Notes: generated from the letters alone by a model not told the origin. 64,000 nt of DNA from an uncultured Bacteroides sp. (GCA_944321465.1 CALULL010000014.1:1-64000), one strand, 5' to 3'. Numbered from the stretch's first letter, positions 8,636 through 19,012 are shown. Translations and numbers: made by a program.

Positions 8636-10519
8636 ATGGGAAATAACTACAAGGCAGTTTTGTTTTCTGTAGCAATGGGCATGGCCCTGAACACCTACGC
8701 ACAGGATGGCGGGGTGTACTTGCAGACGGATTTCGACAGCGGAATACCTTCTGATTTCAGACTGACGGATTGGGACGAGAACCTGGTCTCCGAACCTCAC
8801 TACAATAAGGCGACGATAAGCGGCTCGTGGGCAGCCAACGAGATAGACGAGGCGGGCAACATGGCCGCCTTCAGTTTCTCGCGTGGCGTTTACGATTATG
8901 CTGTGGACAACTGGATGATTACCCCGCAGCTGCACATCGGCAGCGAGAATGCCTACGTGCGCTGGGATGCACGGTCGGTGCACCACGAGTTCCGCGAGAG
9001 CTACAAGGTGCTGGTGTCGACCCGCACGAACGATATGGACGACTTTGAGGAACTGCTCACCGTCGACGCGGAAGACTACTTCTGGAAGACCCGTGTGCTC
9101 TCCTTGGCCGACTATGTGGGACAGGATGTCTACATCGCTTTCGAGTGTACGAGCGAGGACAAGTTCATCCTGGCCATCGACAACTTGCTGGTGGGCGAGC
9201 TGTCCGACGTGCGCATTGCGACCGACGATACCTCGCGCCGTTTCGTGGGCAACGAGAGCGACGTGGCCCCGGTGAGAGGCGTGATGACAAACCTGGGGCA
9301 CGACCTCGACGTAACATCGGTGGACTGCGTGACGGAGGACGGCACCTACACCATGCCGGTGGACAACCTCTGGCGGACGGGCGAAGAGCTGGAGTACGAA
9401 TTTGAGATACCTGTGGCTCTGGATGCCGTCTCGCGCTACGAGCTGCGGGCCAACGTGGCCGGTGGCGACCCCGTGTCCATCTATTCCGACAGCCTGATGT
9501 GCTCTTACTATCCCCGCCTGTTTGTGGCCGAGGAGGGGACGGGCACGTGGTGCAACAACTGCCCTGCGGGTACGCTCATGGCACAGGAAATCGCGCATCG
9601 CCTGAAGGATGACGTGGCAGTGGTGGCTTCTCATGCCTCCGACCTGCTGGCCTGCTCCGAGTACCATGCCGGCCTGAACCGCTGGGTGTCCAATCTGCCC
9701 GGCTTCATCTTCAACCGCGTGTCGTCCTCGCTGAGCGGCCCGACGACCGGCTGGGGCAACTTCAACGATGCCTTGCTGACGCAGACCACCGCCTACATCG
9801 AGATGGAAGCCGTGCGCACCGAGGAAGAACCCGGGAGGGTGAGCCTGAGCACGCGTACCTCCTTTGCCGTGCCCTACGACAACAGCCGAGGCTACTACGG
9901 CATCGGCTTCGCGTTGGTCGAAGACGCTGTGGCCAGCACCGACAGCACCGTGCAGGCCAACAGCAGTACGCTCCTTTCAAGTCAGGAGTACTACTATCTG
10001 CCAGTATACATTTTGTCCGACGAGCATGTGTTCCGCCACGTGGCCAGAGAGTCCTACGATGCTTTCGACGGGGTGGAGAACAGCCTTCCCGAGTCGATAG
10101 AGGGCGGTGAGACCTACGACTTCGACTACGAGATTGAGATACCCGAGTACCTCCTGTGGGAGGACGACCTCTCTTTGATGGCTTTCGTCGTCAACAGCCG
10201 CTCGGGTGTCATCCTCAACGCAGCCCGTGTGGAACTGCCTGCCTTCTCCGACCCCAATGGTATTGCTTCGGACAAACAGGAGAAGATGGACAGCGACATC
10301 GTGGCCCAGCTGGTGGGCGATGCCTTCGAGGTGACTTTCCCCCGTGCATACGAGCCTTATACGGTGTCGGTCTACAGCATGGACGGAACGTTGCTGAAGA
10401 CGCTTCAAGGCAATGGTGGCACGGGCAAGGTCTCTGTGGGCTGCCCGGCAGAACGCGGCTGCTATATCCTGCGTGCCGCTCAAGGAAATGACATTTATAC
10501 CCAAAAGTTTTATTATTAA
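8636..10519 (+). CDS. Omp28-like T9SS-exported protein with jelly-roll N-terminal domain
   Basis: A 627-residue secreted protein. The signal peptide (about 1-23, ending TYAQ) precedes a domain resembling the choice-of-anchor jelly-roll type (about 25-185, with DNWMITPQL and AIDNLLVGE). An Omp28-related domain follows, with a thioredoxin-like CNNC at residues 306-309 inside GTWCNNCPAG. The protein ends in a T9SS sorting domain (VYSMDG to YTQKFYY). Omp28 proteins are outer-membrane or secreted proteins known from Porphyromonas; whether the CxxC pair is redox-active is not established. The next gene starts 18 bp downstream, so the two are likely co-transcribed. A second Omp28-like protein lies at 13893. 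Confidence 0.85.
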   Translation: MGNNYKAVLFSVAMGMALNTYAQDGGVYLQTDFDSGIPSDFRLTDWDENLVSEPHYNKATISGSWAANEIDEAGNMAAFSFSRGVYDYAVDNWMITPQLHIGSENAYVRWDARSVHHEFRESYKVLVSTRTNDMDDFEELLTVDAEDYFWKTRVLSLADYVGQDVYIAFECTSEDKFILAIDNLLVGELSDVRIATDDTSRRFVGNESDVAPVRGVMTNLGHDLDVTSVDCVTEDGTYTMPVDNLWRTGEELEYEFEIPVALDAVSRYELRANVAGGDPVSIYSDSLMCSYYPRLFVAEEGTGTWCNNCPAGTLMAQEIAHRLKDDVAVVASHASDLLACSEYHAGLNRWVSNLPGFIFNRVSSSLSGPTTGWGNFNDALLTQTTAYIEMEAVRTEEEPGRVSLSTRTSFAVPYDNSRGYYGIGFALVEDAVASTDSTVQANSSTLLSSQEYYYLPVYILSDEHVFRHVARESYDAFDGVENSLPESIEGGETYDFDYEIEIPEYLLWEDDLSLMAFVVNSRSGVILNAARVELPAFSDPNGIASDKQEKMDSDIVAQLVGDAFEVTFPRAYEPYTVSVYSMDGTLLKTLQGNGGTGKVSVGCPAERGCYILRAAQGNDIYTQKFYY

Positions 10520-10537
10520 TCCAATTAGAAAACCTTT

Positions 10538-13500
10538 ATGAAAAAGTTCTATCTATTGTTGGCTCTGTTGCTGACCTGCTTCATGGGCGGCCAAGCGCAG
10601 ACAGGTGGCAAGACTGTGCTTTTGTATGGTCTGCGGGACTATTCCGTTTTTGCACTTTCGCCGAACGGCCAATGGGCTACCGGTGCTTTTACTAATGGCC
10701 TGGGGTCTTATTATGCTTTCTCGTGGAACCTCGTGACGGGTGACTGTGTGCTTCTTTCGGGAGGCAACAACCAGTCCGTCGGCTATGGCGTATCCAATGA
10801 TGGTACGGTTGTTGGTACTTATAGCAGTTCGGAGGTTTCAGAAAATGGCGCTGTTGTTGAGTGCGCTGCATATTGTACGCCAGACGGTACGTGGCATATA
10901 TTGGGTGGTGCCGACGGCGGTTATGCTGTCGGCGGACAGGCCCTGTGTGTTAGCGGGAATGGCGAGTACATAGGTGGTGCGATGACTATCAGTGGCCGGT
11001 GGTCTCCTGTCGTGTGGAAAAATGGCGAGTTCCATAAGAATCTCTGCATAATGGAAGGCGGCTCGCTTCAGCAGGGTGCTGTGTTTAGCATATCCGGTGA
11101 CGGTAGCGTTGCAGGTGGTTGGACTTATACTTCGACCTCGGGCGGCGAACGCGAATCTGTTTATTGGGATGTGGAGAATTGGAATGAAGAAACTGCCGAT
11201 GCCTACACAATGCTGACATTCGACGGTAATCCTTTCTATACTGTAAGAGGCGTTTCTCCCGATGGCAATTACCTTGTTTATATGAGTGCAGGTGGAGTGA
11301 CCTATGTGCGTAATATAGAGACAGGTGAAGATACAAGGGTTCCCGGCTTGGAAGGCGTTGAGATGTGGGAACTTAACTACAATGCCATCAACGACCAGCG
11401 TATGGCTGTAGGTAGTGAAAGCATCGGCAATGGCGGCTCTTATATTCGTGCCGTGGTTACCTATGTTGACGAAAATGGCGATATGGTAACGCGTCCTATC
11501 GATGACTATGTGCGTGAACAAGATCCCGAAGTGGATTTTGCAAGTGTCGGAATTGCTGAAAATCCGGGAATCAAAGGTGCCTATCAGCTGTTGGAAGGCC
11601 GTGGTGTCTCCAATGATGGTAATGTATTTGCTGTCGTAACAGCCGATACGGGTTCTAGCGAACGTCCTTTGGTTATTCTGATGAATCGTGGCGGCGTACA
11701 GGCTCCTGTGGCTGTGGAAGCAGAGCAGCTCGACGGGCTTTATGCTACGAAATTGACGTGGTATGCTCCTCTGGGGAGTGAGGACGAGATTACGGGCTAC
11801 AACATCTACCGCAATGGCGAGAAGGTGAATGCAGCAGTTGTTACGGAACTGTCTTACATAGATGCTAATCTGTCCGAAGGCTCTTATAACTACTCGGTAA
11901 CTGCACTCTATGGCGATACGGAGTCTGAGGCATCTTCGGAGGTTGCTATCGCGCTTACCCCGAAACCGGTTTCCGTTCCTAACGCCGTTTATTTGCGTCA
12001 GAAAGGTCTGAATAGCGCTGCCCTTTCGTGGACTACACCTTCAACCAACCGTGTAGAAAAGAACTACTTGGATCCGAATGTCGCTATTGATGCTTTCGGA
12101 GGTGGTAATCGTTCGTTCGAGGGCGGTATCAAGTTTGACCATAATGAAATTGCAGTTTACGAAGGTTATACGTTGACAGCGGTGGCTTTCTATCCCATGA
12201 GTGAGCAACAGCGGTGGACGTTGAATATTTATGATGGTACGGAGCTGGTTTATACTCAGCCGATAGAACAGTCCTTGACTTACGGTGAGGAGAATATTGT
12301 TACGCTTAACGAGCCTTTCGACCTCTCGACTCTGGAGAACGACATTATCTGTGCCATTAGCGTTACAGTTCCTACTGGCGTGGAGACGTATAATGTGCTG
12401 GGTGTCAACTTGGACAAGCAGGTTATTCCTGGGTATAGTGACTTGATGCGTAGCAGCACAGAGGCTGCTGAGGGTACCTTCCTTTACTCTATGTACGACT
12501 ATTCGGTTGGAAACGGTACTTCTACGCGTGTGTCTTGGGGCATCAGCATGATTTTCTCTGCACCCGATGAGGCCGCAGACATTGATGAGTTGAGCCAGTA
12601 TAACATCTTTATGAACGGCGAGCAGGTTGGTCAGACAGAGAACCTGACTTACGTTGAGAGCGGTCTGGAGGATGGTACTTACACCTTCGGCGTTCAGGCA
12701 CAGTACGCCGATGGCCGCACTTCTGAAATCGTTTCTTCTGACATCGCCATCGAAGAGAACACCGATGCCTACAAGCCTATCTCTTCCTTCAGCACGGAGG
12801 TTGGCGCTGACAACGTTGTCAACTTCTCTTGGCCCGCTCCGCTGGACGATGATGCTCAACTCCTGACCTATGGTGACGGTAACTTCGCTCAGACTGTTGC
12901 CGGTACCGAGGACAATGGCTATGGCTACTGGGTACGTGTTCGCCTCTCCGGCGACAAACTGAAGGGCCTGAACGAGTACCTCATCAACTCCTTCAGCTTC
13001 TTCCCGACTGCCGACTGTGAGTTCACGTTTATGCTCCGTGTCAACGACCGTGAAGTAATCAACGAGTATATCGAGAGCTATACGCTGAACACGTGGAACA
13101 CTGTCAAGGTTCACACGCCTGTCTACATCAATGAGAACTACACCTACGATGTCATCATTGACTGCTTCGACAACGCTCAGCCCACAGTCGGTCCTATGGG
13201 CTTGGATGACCAGCCTTGCTTGAACGAAATCTCCAACGCTTACTCTACCGACGAGGGTGTAACGTGGGGTACTATCCAAGGCAACGGCACTGGTAACTGG
13301 ATGCTTGGTATCAATGTTGCCGACCCGAACGGTGAAATCCTGCCTGTCGATGGCTACGAAGTACGTATCGATAGCGAGCAAGCCAACGAGTCTACTCTCA
13401 CCGAGCCTGAGTTCTCTTACGACTTTGGTGCTGATGCAGACAGAACTAAACAGCACAGACTGAACATCGATGCACGCTACACTGGTTTTGGTCGTGTAGC

Positions 13501-13774
13501 CGGTGATACGCAGTTCTTCACCATCAACAGTGCGGTAGGTATCGACGAGGGCAAGGTAATCGACATCAATGTTAATCCTAATCCTGCTTCCAGTTATGTT
13601 CGTGTAGAGGGTGGCAATGTCGAGGAAATCGCAGCCTACAGCACCAACGGTATGCTCATGGGCAAAACGCGCGAGAACCTCTTGGATGTGTCCTCTTATG
13701 CAGCCGGTCTCTACATCTTGCAAATCAAGGTGGACGGACAGGTGAAGACCGTCAAACTGAATGTAATTAAGTAA
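10538..13774 (+). CDS. Large T9SS-exported fibronectin type III-containing protein
   Basis: 1078 residues with a clear signal peptide (about 1-21, MKKFYLLLALLLTC to GQAQ). The N-terminal third (about 25-390) has repeating SPDG/SNDG motifs that resemble propeller or HAF-type repeats. Around 395-480 and 690-750 are fibronectin type III-like modules (ITGYNIYRNGEKV, LTYVESGLEDGTYTFGV). The C-terminal 70 residues form a type A sorting domain (INVNPNPASSYVRVEG to VKLNVIK). It follows the Omp28-like gene after 18 bp and is ended by a strong terminator. I infer a surface-bound or released adhesin-like role. I see no catalytic motif. Confidence 0.85.
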   Translation: MKKFYLLLALLLTCFMGGQAQTGGKTVLLYGLRDYSVFALSPNGQWATGAFTNGLGSYYAFSWNLVTGDCVLLSGGNNQSVGYGVSNDGTVVGTYSSSEVSENGAVVECAAYCTPDGTWHILGGADGGYAVGGQALCVSGNGEYIGGAMTISGRWSPVVWKNGEFHKNLCIMEGGSLQQGAVFSISGDGSVAGGWTYTSTSGGERESVYWDVENWNEETADAYTMLTFDGNPFYTVRGVSPDGNYLVYMSAGGVTYVRNIETGEDTRVPGLEGVEMWELNYNAINDQRMAVGSESIGNGGSYIRAVVTYVDENGDMVTRPIDDYVREQDPEVDFASVGIAENPGIKGAYQLLEGRGVSNDGNVFAVVTADTGSSERPLVILMNRGGVQAPVAVEAEQLDGLYATKLTWYAPLGSEDEITGYNIYRNGEKVNAAVVTELSYIDANLSEGSYNYSVTALYGDTESEASSEVAIALTPKPVSVPNAVYLRQKGLNSAALSWTTPSTNRVEKNYLDPNVAIDAFGGGNRSFEGGIKFDHNEIAVYEGYTLTAVAFYPMSEQQRWTLNIYDGTELVYTQPIEQSLTYGEENIVTLNEPFDLSTLENDIICAISVTVPTGVETYNVLGVNLDKQVIPGYSDLMRSSTEAAEGTFLYSMYDYSVGNGTSTRVSWGISMIFSAPDEAADIDELSQYNIFMNGEQVGQTENLTYVESGLEDGTYTFGVQAQYADGRTSEIVSSDIAIEENTDAYKPISSFSTEVGADNVVNFSWPAPLDDDAQLLTYGDGNFAQTVAGTEDNGYGYWVRVRLSGDKLKGLNEYLINSFSFFPTADCEFTFMLRVNDREVINEYIESYTLNTWNTVKVHTPVYINENYTYDVIIDCFDNAQPTVGPMGLDDQPCLNEISNAYSTDEGVTWGTIQGNGTGNWMLGINVADPNGEILPVDGYEVRIDSEQANESTLTEPEFSYDFGADADRTKQHRLNIDARYTGFGRVAGDTQFFTINSAVGIDEGKVIDINVNPNPASSYVRVEGGNVEEIAAYSTNGMLMGKTRENLLDVSSYAAGLYILQIKVDGQVKTVKLNVIK

Positions 13775-13805
13775 ACGGAAGGTCTTGTGGCCTGATTTAG
13801 ATTGT

Positions 13806-13856
13806 GACAAGCCCGAGTTTACATTATGCAATGTAACCTTGGGCTTGTCTGTTTTA
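13806..13856 (+). terminator. Strong rho-independent terminator
   Basis: A long hairpin: GACAAGCCC at 13806-13814 pairs with GGGCTTGTC at 13841-13849, and inside it TTACATT pairs with AATGTAA. TGTTTTAA follows. It separates the 10538 transcript from the gene at 13893. Confidence 0.88.
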
Positions 13857-13892
13857 ACCGAAACGATACTTTTAATTAAACTAAACGCAATT

Positions 13893-15791
13893 ATGAAAAA
13901 ACTTTTTGCAGCCTTGTGCCTCGCGCTCTCTGTCGTAGGGGCATCGGCACAGAACTATTTCGGCTACACGAACACCGACTACGAAAGAAACGGCGGTGTA
14001 CGTTTTGGCACATCTACCACACAGGGACAGGCTATCCGTCTATCCGGGGAAAAACTGGACATGATGCGCGGCAAGCAGATTACCGGTATACATACCGCGT
14101 TCGGTACGCGCAACCTGGATGCCCTGACTTTCTTTGTTACTACCGACCTGAACGGAACGCCCGCTGTGTCCGAGGACATGACGGGAGCCTCTACTAGCTG
14201 GCGCGACTTCAGTTTCTCCACGCCCTATACTATTGGCGACGAGAGCGAACTTTATATAGGCTACACCCTGAGTTGCTCGACGAGCTACAATCCCTTGCAG
14301 TTCGACAAGGGGCAGGGTCTTCCCGGTACTTCTTACCGCTACAACGGCACGGCTTGGACCGATGCCTACAACGACGGTTACGGCAATGCCTCCATGCAGG
14401 TTATCGTTGCCGACGTGGAGCCTTTCACCGATGTCATTGCAAAGCCCATCTCGGCCAACGGCTATTTCCTGGCCGAACAGCCCTATGTGTATAGTGGCCA
14501 GGTGTTTAACTTCGGCACGGAGACCATCAATAGCTTCGATATCACTTTCCGCATGGGCGATGGCGAGGAGCAAGTCTATTCTTACAGCGACCTCAACCTG
14601 GCCAGCAACCAGGCGTTCGATTTCTCTCTGCCCGAGTACACTTCCACAGTGAGCGGCAACCTGGCTATCACTGTCGGCGTGCGCAACATCAACGGTGCTG
14701 AAGATAGCGAGACATCGGACAACTCGGCCACGAGCTACCTCTACATCTATCCGGCTGACATGGAGCGCAACCTCCTGCTCGAAGGTTTCACCGGACAGTC
14801 TTGTCCCAACTGCCCCAACGGCCACGTTTCTATCAATAGCGCCTTGGCAGCCTTCGATGCCGCACCGGTGGTAGAATGCTTCCACCACTCGGGTTATGCG
14901 CTGGACGAGTTTTCCATGACCGAGGATGTCACTTATCTGAACTTCTTCCCCAACCCCGAAAGCACCAGTGCGCCCAACTTCATGGTGAACCGCCTGCAGA
15001 ATGGTTTGTCGCCTGTCGGTGGTGGTAGTGGTTTCACTACGGGTGAAGTGCTCACTATGCTTGAGACTGCCGCTGCCATCCAGCCCTACGTTTCGGTGGG
15101 CATTGAGTCGCACTACGACGAGGCTACCCGTAAGCTGACGGGCACGATGAAAGTCTATACCCACGTAATGCCTGATGCCGAGCTGACCACGTTCAGCATC
15201 TTCCTTGTACAGGACTCTGTTATCGGTTACCAAATTGGTGCCTCCAATGCTGCTGCCTATGCCCACAGGTATGCTTTCCGTGGTTCTCTGACGGGCGCAT
15301 TGGGAGGTGTGTACCGACTGGAAGAAGGGCAGACGGTAGAGTATGACTTTGAGTACGACTTGCCCGAGATTATCACTTCGGAATATGCCATAGATATGGG
15401 CGGAGACGGCGTTGTAGGTATTGTTCCCGAAATCGACAAGATGTATTTGCTGGCCTTCGTGTCCAAGTATCAGGATGTAGACCAGTTTGCTGACCTTGAC
15501 TTCAATGACTTGCCCGTCTACAACGCCACGATGGCCAAGTTCGGCGAGAACACGCAGGTAGTCAACATCGAGGAGGACTTCGTCGAGAACAATTCGGCTG
15601 TGCTCCGCGTCGATGGCAATAACGTCCGTGTGAACGGCGACTTCGACCGCATCGAGGTCTACGACATGTCGGGCCGTCTGGTCGAGACGCTTGGTGCTCC
15701 GGCCTACACCTTCACGCTCAGCAATGGCTTCTACGTGGCACGCATCGTTTCGGGCAACCACGTCAAGACCCAGAAGCTGGCCGTGTATTGA
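13893..15791 (+). CDS. Second Omp28-like T9SS-exported protein
   Basis: 632 residues from the ATG at 13893. An in-frame ATG 108 bp upstream lies before the terminator hairpin and would spoil the signal peptide, so I reject it. The signal peptide (about 1-19, ending ASAQ) is followed by a jelly-roll-like region and an Omp28 domain with a CPNC motif at residues 304-307 (GFTGQSCPNCPNGH), then a type A sorting domain (VYDMSGRLV to KTQKLAVY). The protein resembles the product of 8636 in layout and motif. A TACTTTTA box at 13867-13874 may be its promoter, which would overlap the terminator of the preceding gene. Confidence 0.86.
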   Translation: MKKLFAALCLALSVVGASAQNYFGYTNTDYERNGGVRFGTSTTQGQAIRLSGEKLDMMRGKQITGIHTAFGTRNLDALTFFVTTDLNGTPAVSEDMTGASTSWRDFSFSTPYTIGDESELYIGYTLSCSTSYNPLQFDKGQGLPGTSYRYNGTAWTDAYNDGYGNASMQVIVADVEPFTDVIAKPISANGYFLAEQPYVYSGQVFNFGTETINSFDITFRMGDGEEQVYSYSDLNLASNQAFDFSLPEYTSTVSGNLAITVGVRNINGAEDSETSDNSATSYLYIYPADMERNLLLEGFTGQSCPNCPNGHVSINSALAAFDAAPVVECFHHSGYALDEFSMTEDVTYLNFFPNPESTSAPNFMVNRLQNGLSPVGGGSGFTTGEVLTMLETAAAIQPYVSVGIESHYDEATRKLTGTMKVYTHVMPDAELTTFSIFLVQDSVIGYQIGASNAAAYAHRYAFRGSLTGALGGVYRLEEGQTVEYDFEYDLPEIITSEYAIDMGGDGVVGIVPEIDKMYLLAFVSKYQDVDQFADLDFNDLPVYNATMAKFGENTQVVNIEEDFVENNSAVLRVDGNNVRVNGDFDRIEVYDMSGRLVETLGAPAYTFTLSNGFYVARIVSGNHVKTQKLAVY

Positions 15792-15886
15792 CGGTACGGG
15801 CTGTGTGGCGTGGGCACTGCCCCGTCCCTCTGAGGGGCTGAGGAAGGCAGCACACGCCGCCACAGCACAGCAAGCGAGAACATGAA

Positions 15887-15953
15887 AAGCCGGGAAACTA
15901 AGCAGCCAAGAGTGTCGAGACGCGTAGGGCTTGGTTTCCCGGCTTCTTCTTTT
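15887..15953 (+). terminator. Terminator with long loop
   Basis: AAGCCGGGAAAC at 15887-15898 pairs perfectly with GTTTCCCGGCTT at 15934-15945. The loop is 35 bases, and a T-rich tract (CTTCTTTTTCC) follows. Confidence 0.75.
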
Positions 15954-16034
15954 TCCCCGCAGCCTGCGCCCTGCTTCGGGCAGGCTCAGCGAGAAGAGAC
16001 AACACCTATACAAACAACCTTATAATTTCATTCT

Positions 16035-18212
16035 ATGAACAGATTATTCGTATTACTATTCCTTTTGTGCGGCAGCGTGGGTGCCTTCGGGCAGTCCAAG
16101 CTCTCGCCCTATGCACGCAAGCTGCTGTCCCAGCGCGAGGCCGGGACAGTAGCCACGCGTGTCGAGAGTGGCAATCTGGTGTCGGCCTACATCCATCTGC
16201 GCCCGGGGGCCGGTACCGCCGTGTTGGCGCAGTATGGTGTCGAGGTCAATCAGCATGTGGGCGACATCCTGACGGCCCGCATCCCCGTCGACAGTCTTGA
16301 GGCCGTCTCGGCCTTGGACGAGGTGGCCTATGTGCAGACCGCCGTTCCCGTGCGCGGCATGATGGACAAGGTACGTGCCGCTACGGGCGTCGACCTCGTT
16401 CACCAAGGCTCCGAGCTGCCCCAAGCCTACTATGGCGACGGCGTGGTGGTGGGCATCATCGACTCGGGCTTCGAGTACACGCACCCCAACTTCTACGACA
16501 CCGACCGCACGACACTGCGCATCAAACGCGTCTGGGAGCAGGGTACAACGATAGGAACACCTCCCGATGGCTTCTCCTACGGCACCGAGTTTGACACGCA
16601 GGAGGAGATACTGACGGCTGCGGGCGATGTCACCACCAACTCGCACGGCAGCCACGTGGCCGGAATTGCAGCCGGTGCCGACCACGAGGATTGCGACTAC
16701 TACGGTGTGGCCTGCAATGCCGACATTGTGCTGGTGAGCATGGGAGGCGACAACACGGAGAACAACGTCAACCTCTCCGACGCTATCGCCTACATCTACG
16801 ACTACGCCGAGTCGGTGGGCAAGCCCTGTGTCATCAACATGAGCCTGGGCAACCACGCCGGGCCCCACGACGGCACCTCCACCTTCGATGTCCTGGCCGA
16901 CGAGCTGCAAGGCGAGGGCCGCCTGCTGGTAGGTTCGGTAGGCAACTTCGGTGGCAACAAGTTCCACATCGCGAAGACCTTCACCTCGGCAGCCCGGGAC
17001 TCCGTGCGGACGTTCGTTGACTTCCGTCAGGGACTTTCGGCCTCTACGGCGGGCGGCGATGTGGAAATCTGGGGAGACCCGGGCATGGAGTTCACCGTTA
17101 ACATCTACACCTATCACACCACCAACCAGGAAATCAACAGTATGCTTTCCATAAAGGTGCCTGCCGCCGAGGGCGAGGACCAAGTGGAGGGCGAGTTGTC
17201 GGGAGCCAGTGGCTCCGTTTCGCTCTTCAGCGAGGTGAGCCCCCTCAACGACAAGCCCCACGTCCTGGTCTCCTCTGCCATCCGGGGACTGCGTGCCGGC
17301 ATGGAGGTGGCCATATCGGTCGTATCCCAGTCGGACGGCGTGATAAACCTCTGGGGCGATAACACTTACATAGGCTTTACTTCGGGCGACTTGGAGGGCT
17401 GGACCGACGGCGACGACGAGATGTCGCTGGCCGAGATTGGCGGCACGGGCCACAACATCATCTCGGTGGGTGCCTACGTGTCGCGCGACAGTTTCACCCC
17501 CGAGGGTTATACCTCGCCCGTCAGCACGGGTGAAGTGCTGGGCCACATCGCTACCTTCTCCAGCAAAGGCCCCTCGGCCGATGGCCGCATGAAGCCGGAC
17601 ATCACCGCACCGGGCTGCTACATCGTCTCCTCCGTCTCGGCCTACGACGCTTCGCTTACGTCCTATTACCTGGCCAAGACCGGCGAGTGGAACGGCAACA
17701 ACTACTACTATGCCTACATGCAGGGCACCTCGATGGCTGCGCCCCTGGTGGCTGGCGTGGTGGCTACGTGGTTGCAGGCCAACCCCGCGCTGACCCCCGA
17801 GGCCGTGCGCAACATCCTGCGCGTCACGGCTGACACTGATGAGTTCACCGGCGACCTTGCGGGCGGCAGCAACGTGTGGGGCTACGGCAAGATTGACGCA
17901 TGGGAAGGCATCAAGCGAGCCATCGACTACGAGAACGGCATCGGCGAGTCGGCCACACGTCCCGCAGGCAACGTGCTCGTGGGTCGCGACGGCGGCAAGC
18001 ACTTCCGCGTGTGCGCCCTTGTGCCGGCTGACGGCCTGCGCGTGTCTGTCTACCAAGCCAACGGCACCGAGGTGCTGAGCCGCCAGTTGCCTGCCATGCG
18101 GGCGGGCGACGACGCTGCGCTCGACCTCTCCGCGCTTGCCGAGGGCATCTACCTGCTGAGGGTGAGTGCCGACGGTTGGAGCGAGACCGAGAAGATAGCG
18201 GTAGGCGACTGA
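16035..18212 (+). CDS. Subtilisin-family (S8) serine protease with T9SS sorting domain
   Basis: A 725-residue secreted endopeptidase. The signal peptide (about 1-20, ending AFGQ) is followed by a short propeptide-like region. The S8 catalytic triad is visible: Asp143 in IIDSGFEYTHP, His204 in NSHGSHVAGIA, and Ser566 in GTSMAAPLVAG. The large gap between His and Ser includes an inserted beta-rich domain (about 300-460), as in Bacteroidales S8 proteases. The C-terminal 70 residues look like a sorting domain (VYQANGTEVLS to IAVGD). It sits between the secreted-protein cluster and the T9SS genes, and probably degrades protein outside the cell. Confidence 0.93.
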   Translation: MNRLFVLLFLLCGSVGAFGQSKLSPYARKLLSQREAGTVATRVESGNLVSAYIHLRPGAGTAVLAQYGVEVNQHVGDILTARIPVDSLEAVSALDEVAYVQTAVPVRGMMDKVRAATGVDLVHQGSELPQAYYGDGVVVGIIDSGFEYTHPNFYDTDRTTLRIKRVWEQGTTIGTPPDGFSYGTEFDTQEEILTAAGDVTTNSHGSHVAGIAAGADHEDCDYYGVACNADIVLVSMGGDNTENNVNLSDAIAYIYDYAESVGKPCVINMSLGNHAGPHDGTSTFDVLADELQGEGRLLVGSVGNFGGNKFHIAKTFTSAARDSVRTFVDFRQGLSASTAGGDVEIWGDPGMEFTVNIYTYHTTNQEINSMLSIKVPAAEGEDQVEGELSGASGSVSLFSEVSPLNDKPHVLVSSAIRGLRAGMEVAISVVSQSDGVINLWGDNTYIGFTSGDLEGWTDGDDEMSLAEIGGTGHNIISVGAYVSRDSFTPEGYTSPVSTGEVLGHIATFSSKGPSADGRMKPDITAPGCYIVSSVSAYDASLTSYYLAKTGEWNGNNYYYAYMQGTSMAAPLVAGVVATWLQANPALTPEAVRNILRVTADTDEFTGDLAGGSNVWGYGKIDAWEGIKRAIDYENGIGESATRPAGNVLVGRDGGKHFRVCALVPADGLRVSVYQANGTEVLSRQLPAMRAGDDAALDLSALAEGIYLLRVSADGWSETEKIAVGD

Positions 18213-18292
18213 CAGGGGGCTGTTCCCTGTGCCGCTGAGCAGGATTTGGAACAAGCACTGAGCATCCGTTTCTTTTTCTGATTTATATTTTC

Positions 18293-18340
18293 GTCCCGGT
18301 ACGGTACGGCCTCAGGCCGAAGCGTTCCGGGACTTTTTTT
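18293..18340 (+). terminator. Terminator of the S8 protease gene
   Basis: GTCCCGG at 18293-18299 pairs with CCGGGAC at 18327-18333. An inner GGCCTCAGGCC hairpin lies between them, and seven T residues follow. Confidence 0.85.
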
Positions 18341-18469
18341 GTTGCCGCTCCTCGTCTCTCTTTGCCCCGCCTGCGTGCCGCACGCCTGTGTAGGGGCGGC
18401 CCTTGCGTTCGCACTCAATATTCGTGTCGTGGGGGTAGCCCCGTCCCTACGCGGTCGTTCTTTGTGCTG

Positions 18470-18566
18470 TTCGACCCCTTCGGGGCCGTGTGTAGTGTGG
18501 TGCCTCTTTATCCGGGGGTTCGCTTCGTTCACCCCCGGCTAAGCATGGTTGGACCTCTTCGGGGCC
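18470..18566 (+). repeat. 98-bp triple-hairpin repeat, copy 4
   Basis: The reference copy. CCCCTTCGGGG hairpins lie at both ends, and a core CCGGGGGT...ACCCCCGG hairpin encloses TCGCTTCGTTC. Confidence 0.85.
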
Positions 18567-18763
18567 CGCCTGTCCTCGGAGGGGTATGCCGGATGGGTGG
18601 CGGGGAGGGGAGCCTGTGTAGGGGCGGCTCTTGCGGTCGCCCGCATCCTGCGCGTGGCATGTGTGTGACCTATGTCATTGGGCGGTGGCCAGCCCCACTC
18701 TTACGATGGCCGGGTATCTGGCAGGTGTCCTATACCGCAGGGGAGGAACCTCGCAGGACGTGC

Positions 18764-18861
18764 GGCCCCGAAGGGGTCCAACCATGCTTAGCCGGGGGTG
18801 AGCGAAGCGAACCCCCGGATAGGTCGGACACCACACACCACGCGGCCCCGAAGGGGTCGAA
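18764..18861 (-). repeat. 98-bp triple-hairpin repeat, copy 5
   Basis: Reverse complement of copy 4 with few changes. With copy 4 it forms a long inverted repeat around a spacer of about 200 bp. Confidence 0.85.
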
Positions 18862-19012
18862 TAGCGTAAGGAAACGTCACTGCCATGCCTTTCCTATTCG
18901 TTTGCTGTAGGTATCTGTGGTTAGGTCTGCGGTGGTGTCTGCAATGGCCAGGGCGGGGTAAGCCCGCTGCTAAGGGAATGGATTAGCTTGCGTGGTCGTT
19001 TCTTGTGTGCAG

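Noticed and set aside
14040-16013. Long leftward open frame opposite the second Omp28-like gene
   Set aside because: It has no protein-like character, and the rightward gene has a signal peptide, domain motifs and a sorting domain. Very GC-rich genes leave open frames on the other strand.
16056-18254. Long leftward open frame opposite the subtilisin-family gene
   Set aside because: It is the mirror of a gene with a full catalytic triad; its composition is His/Val/Gly-rich and unlike a real protein.
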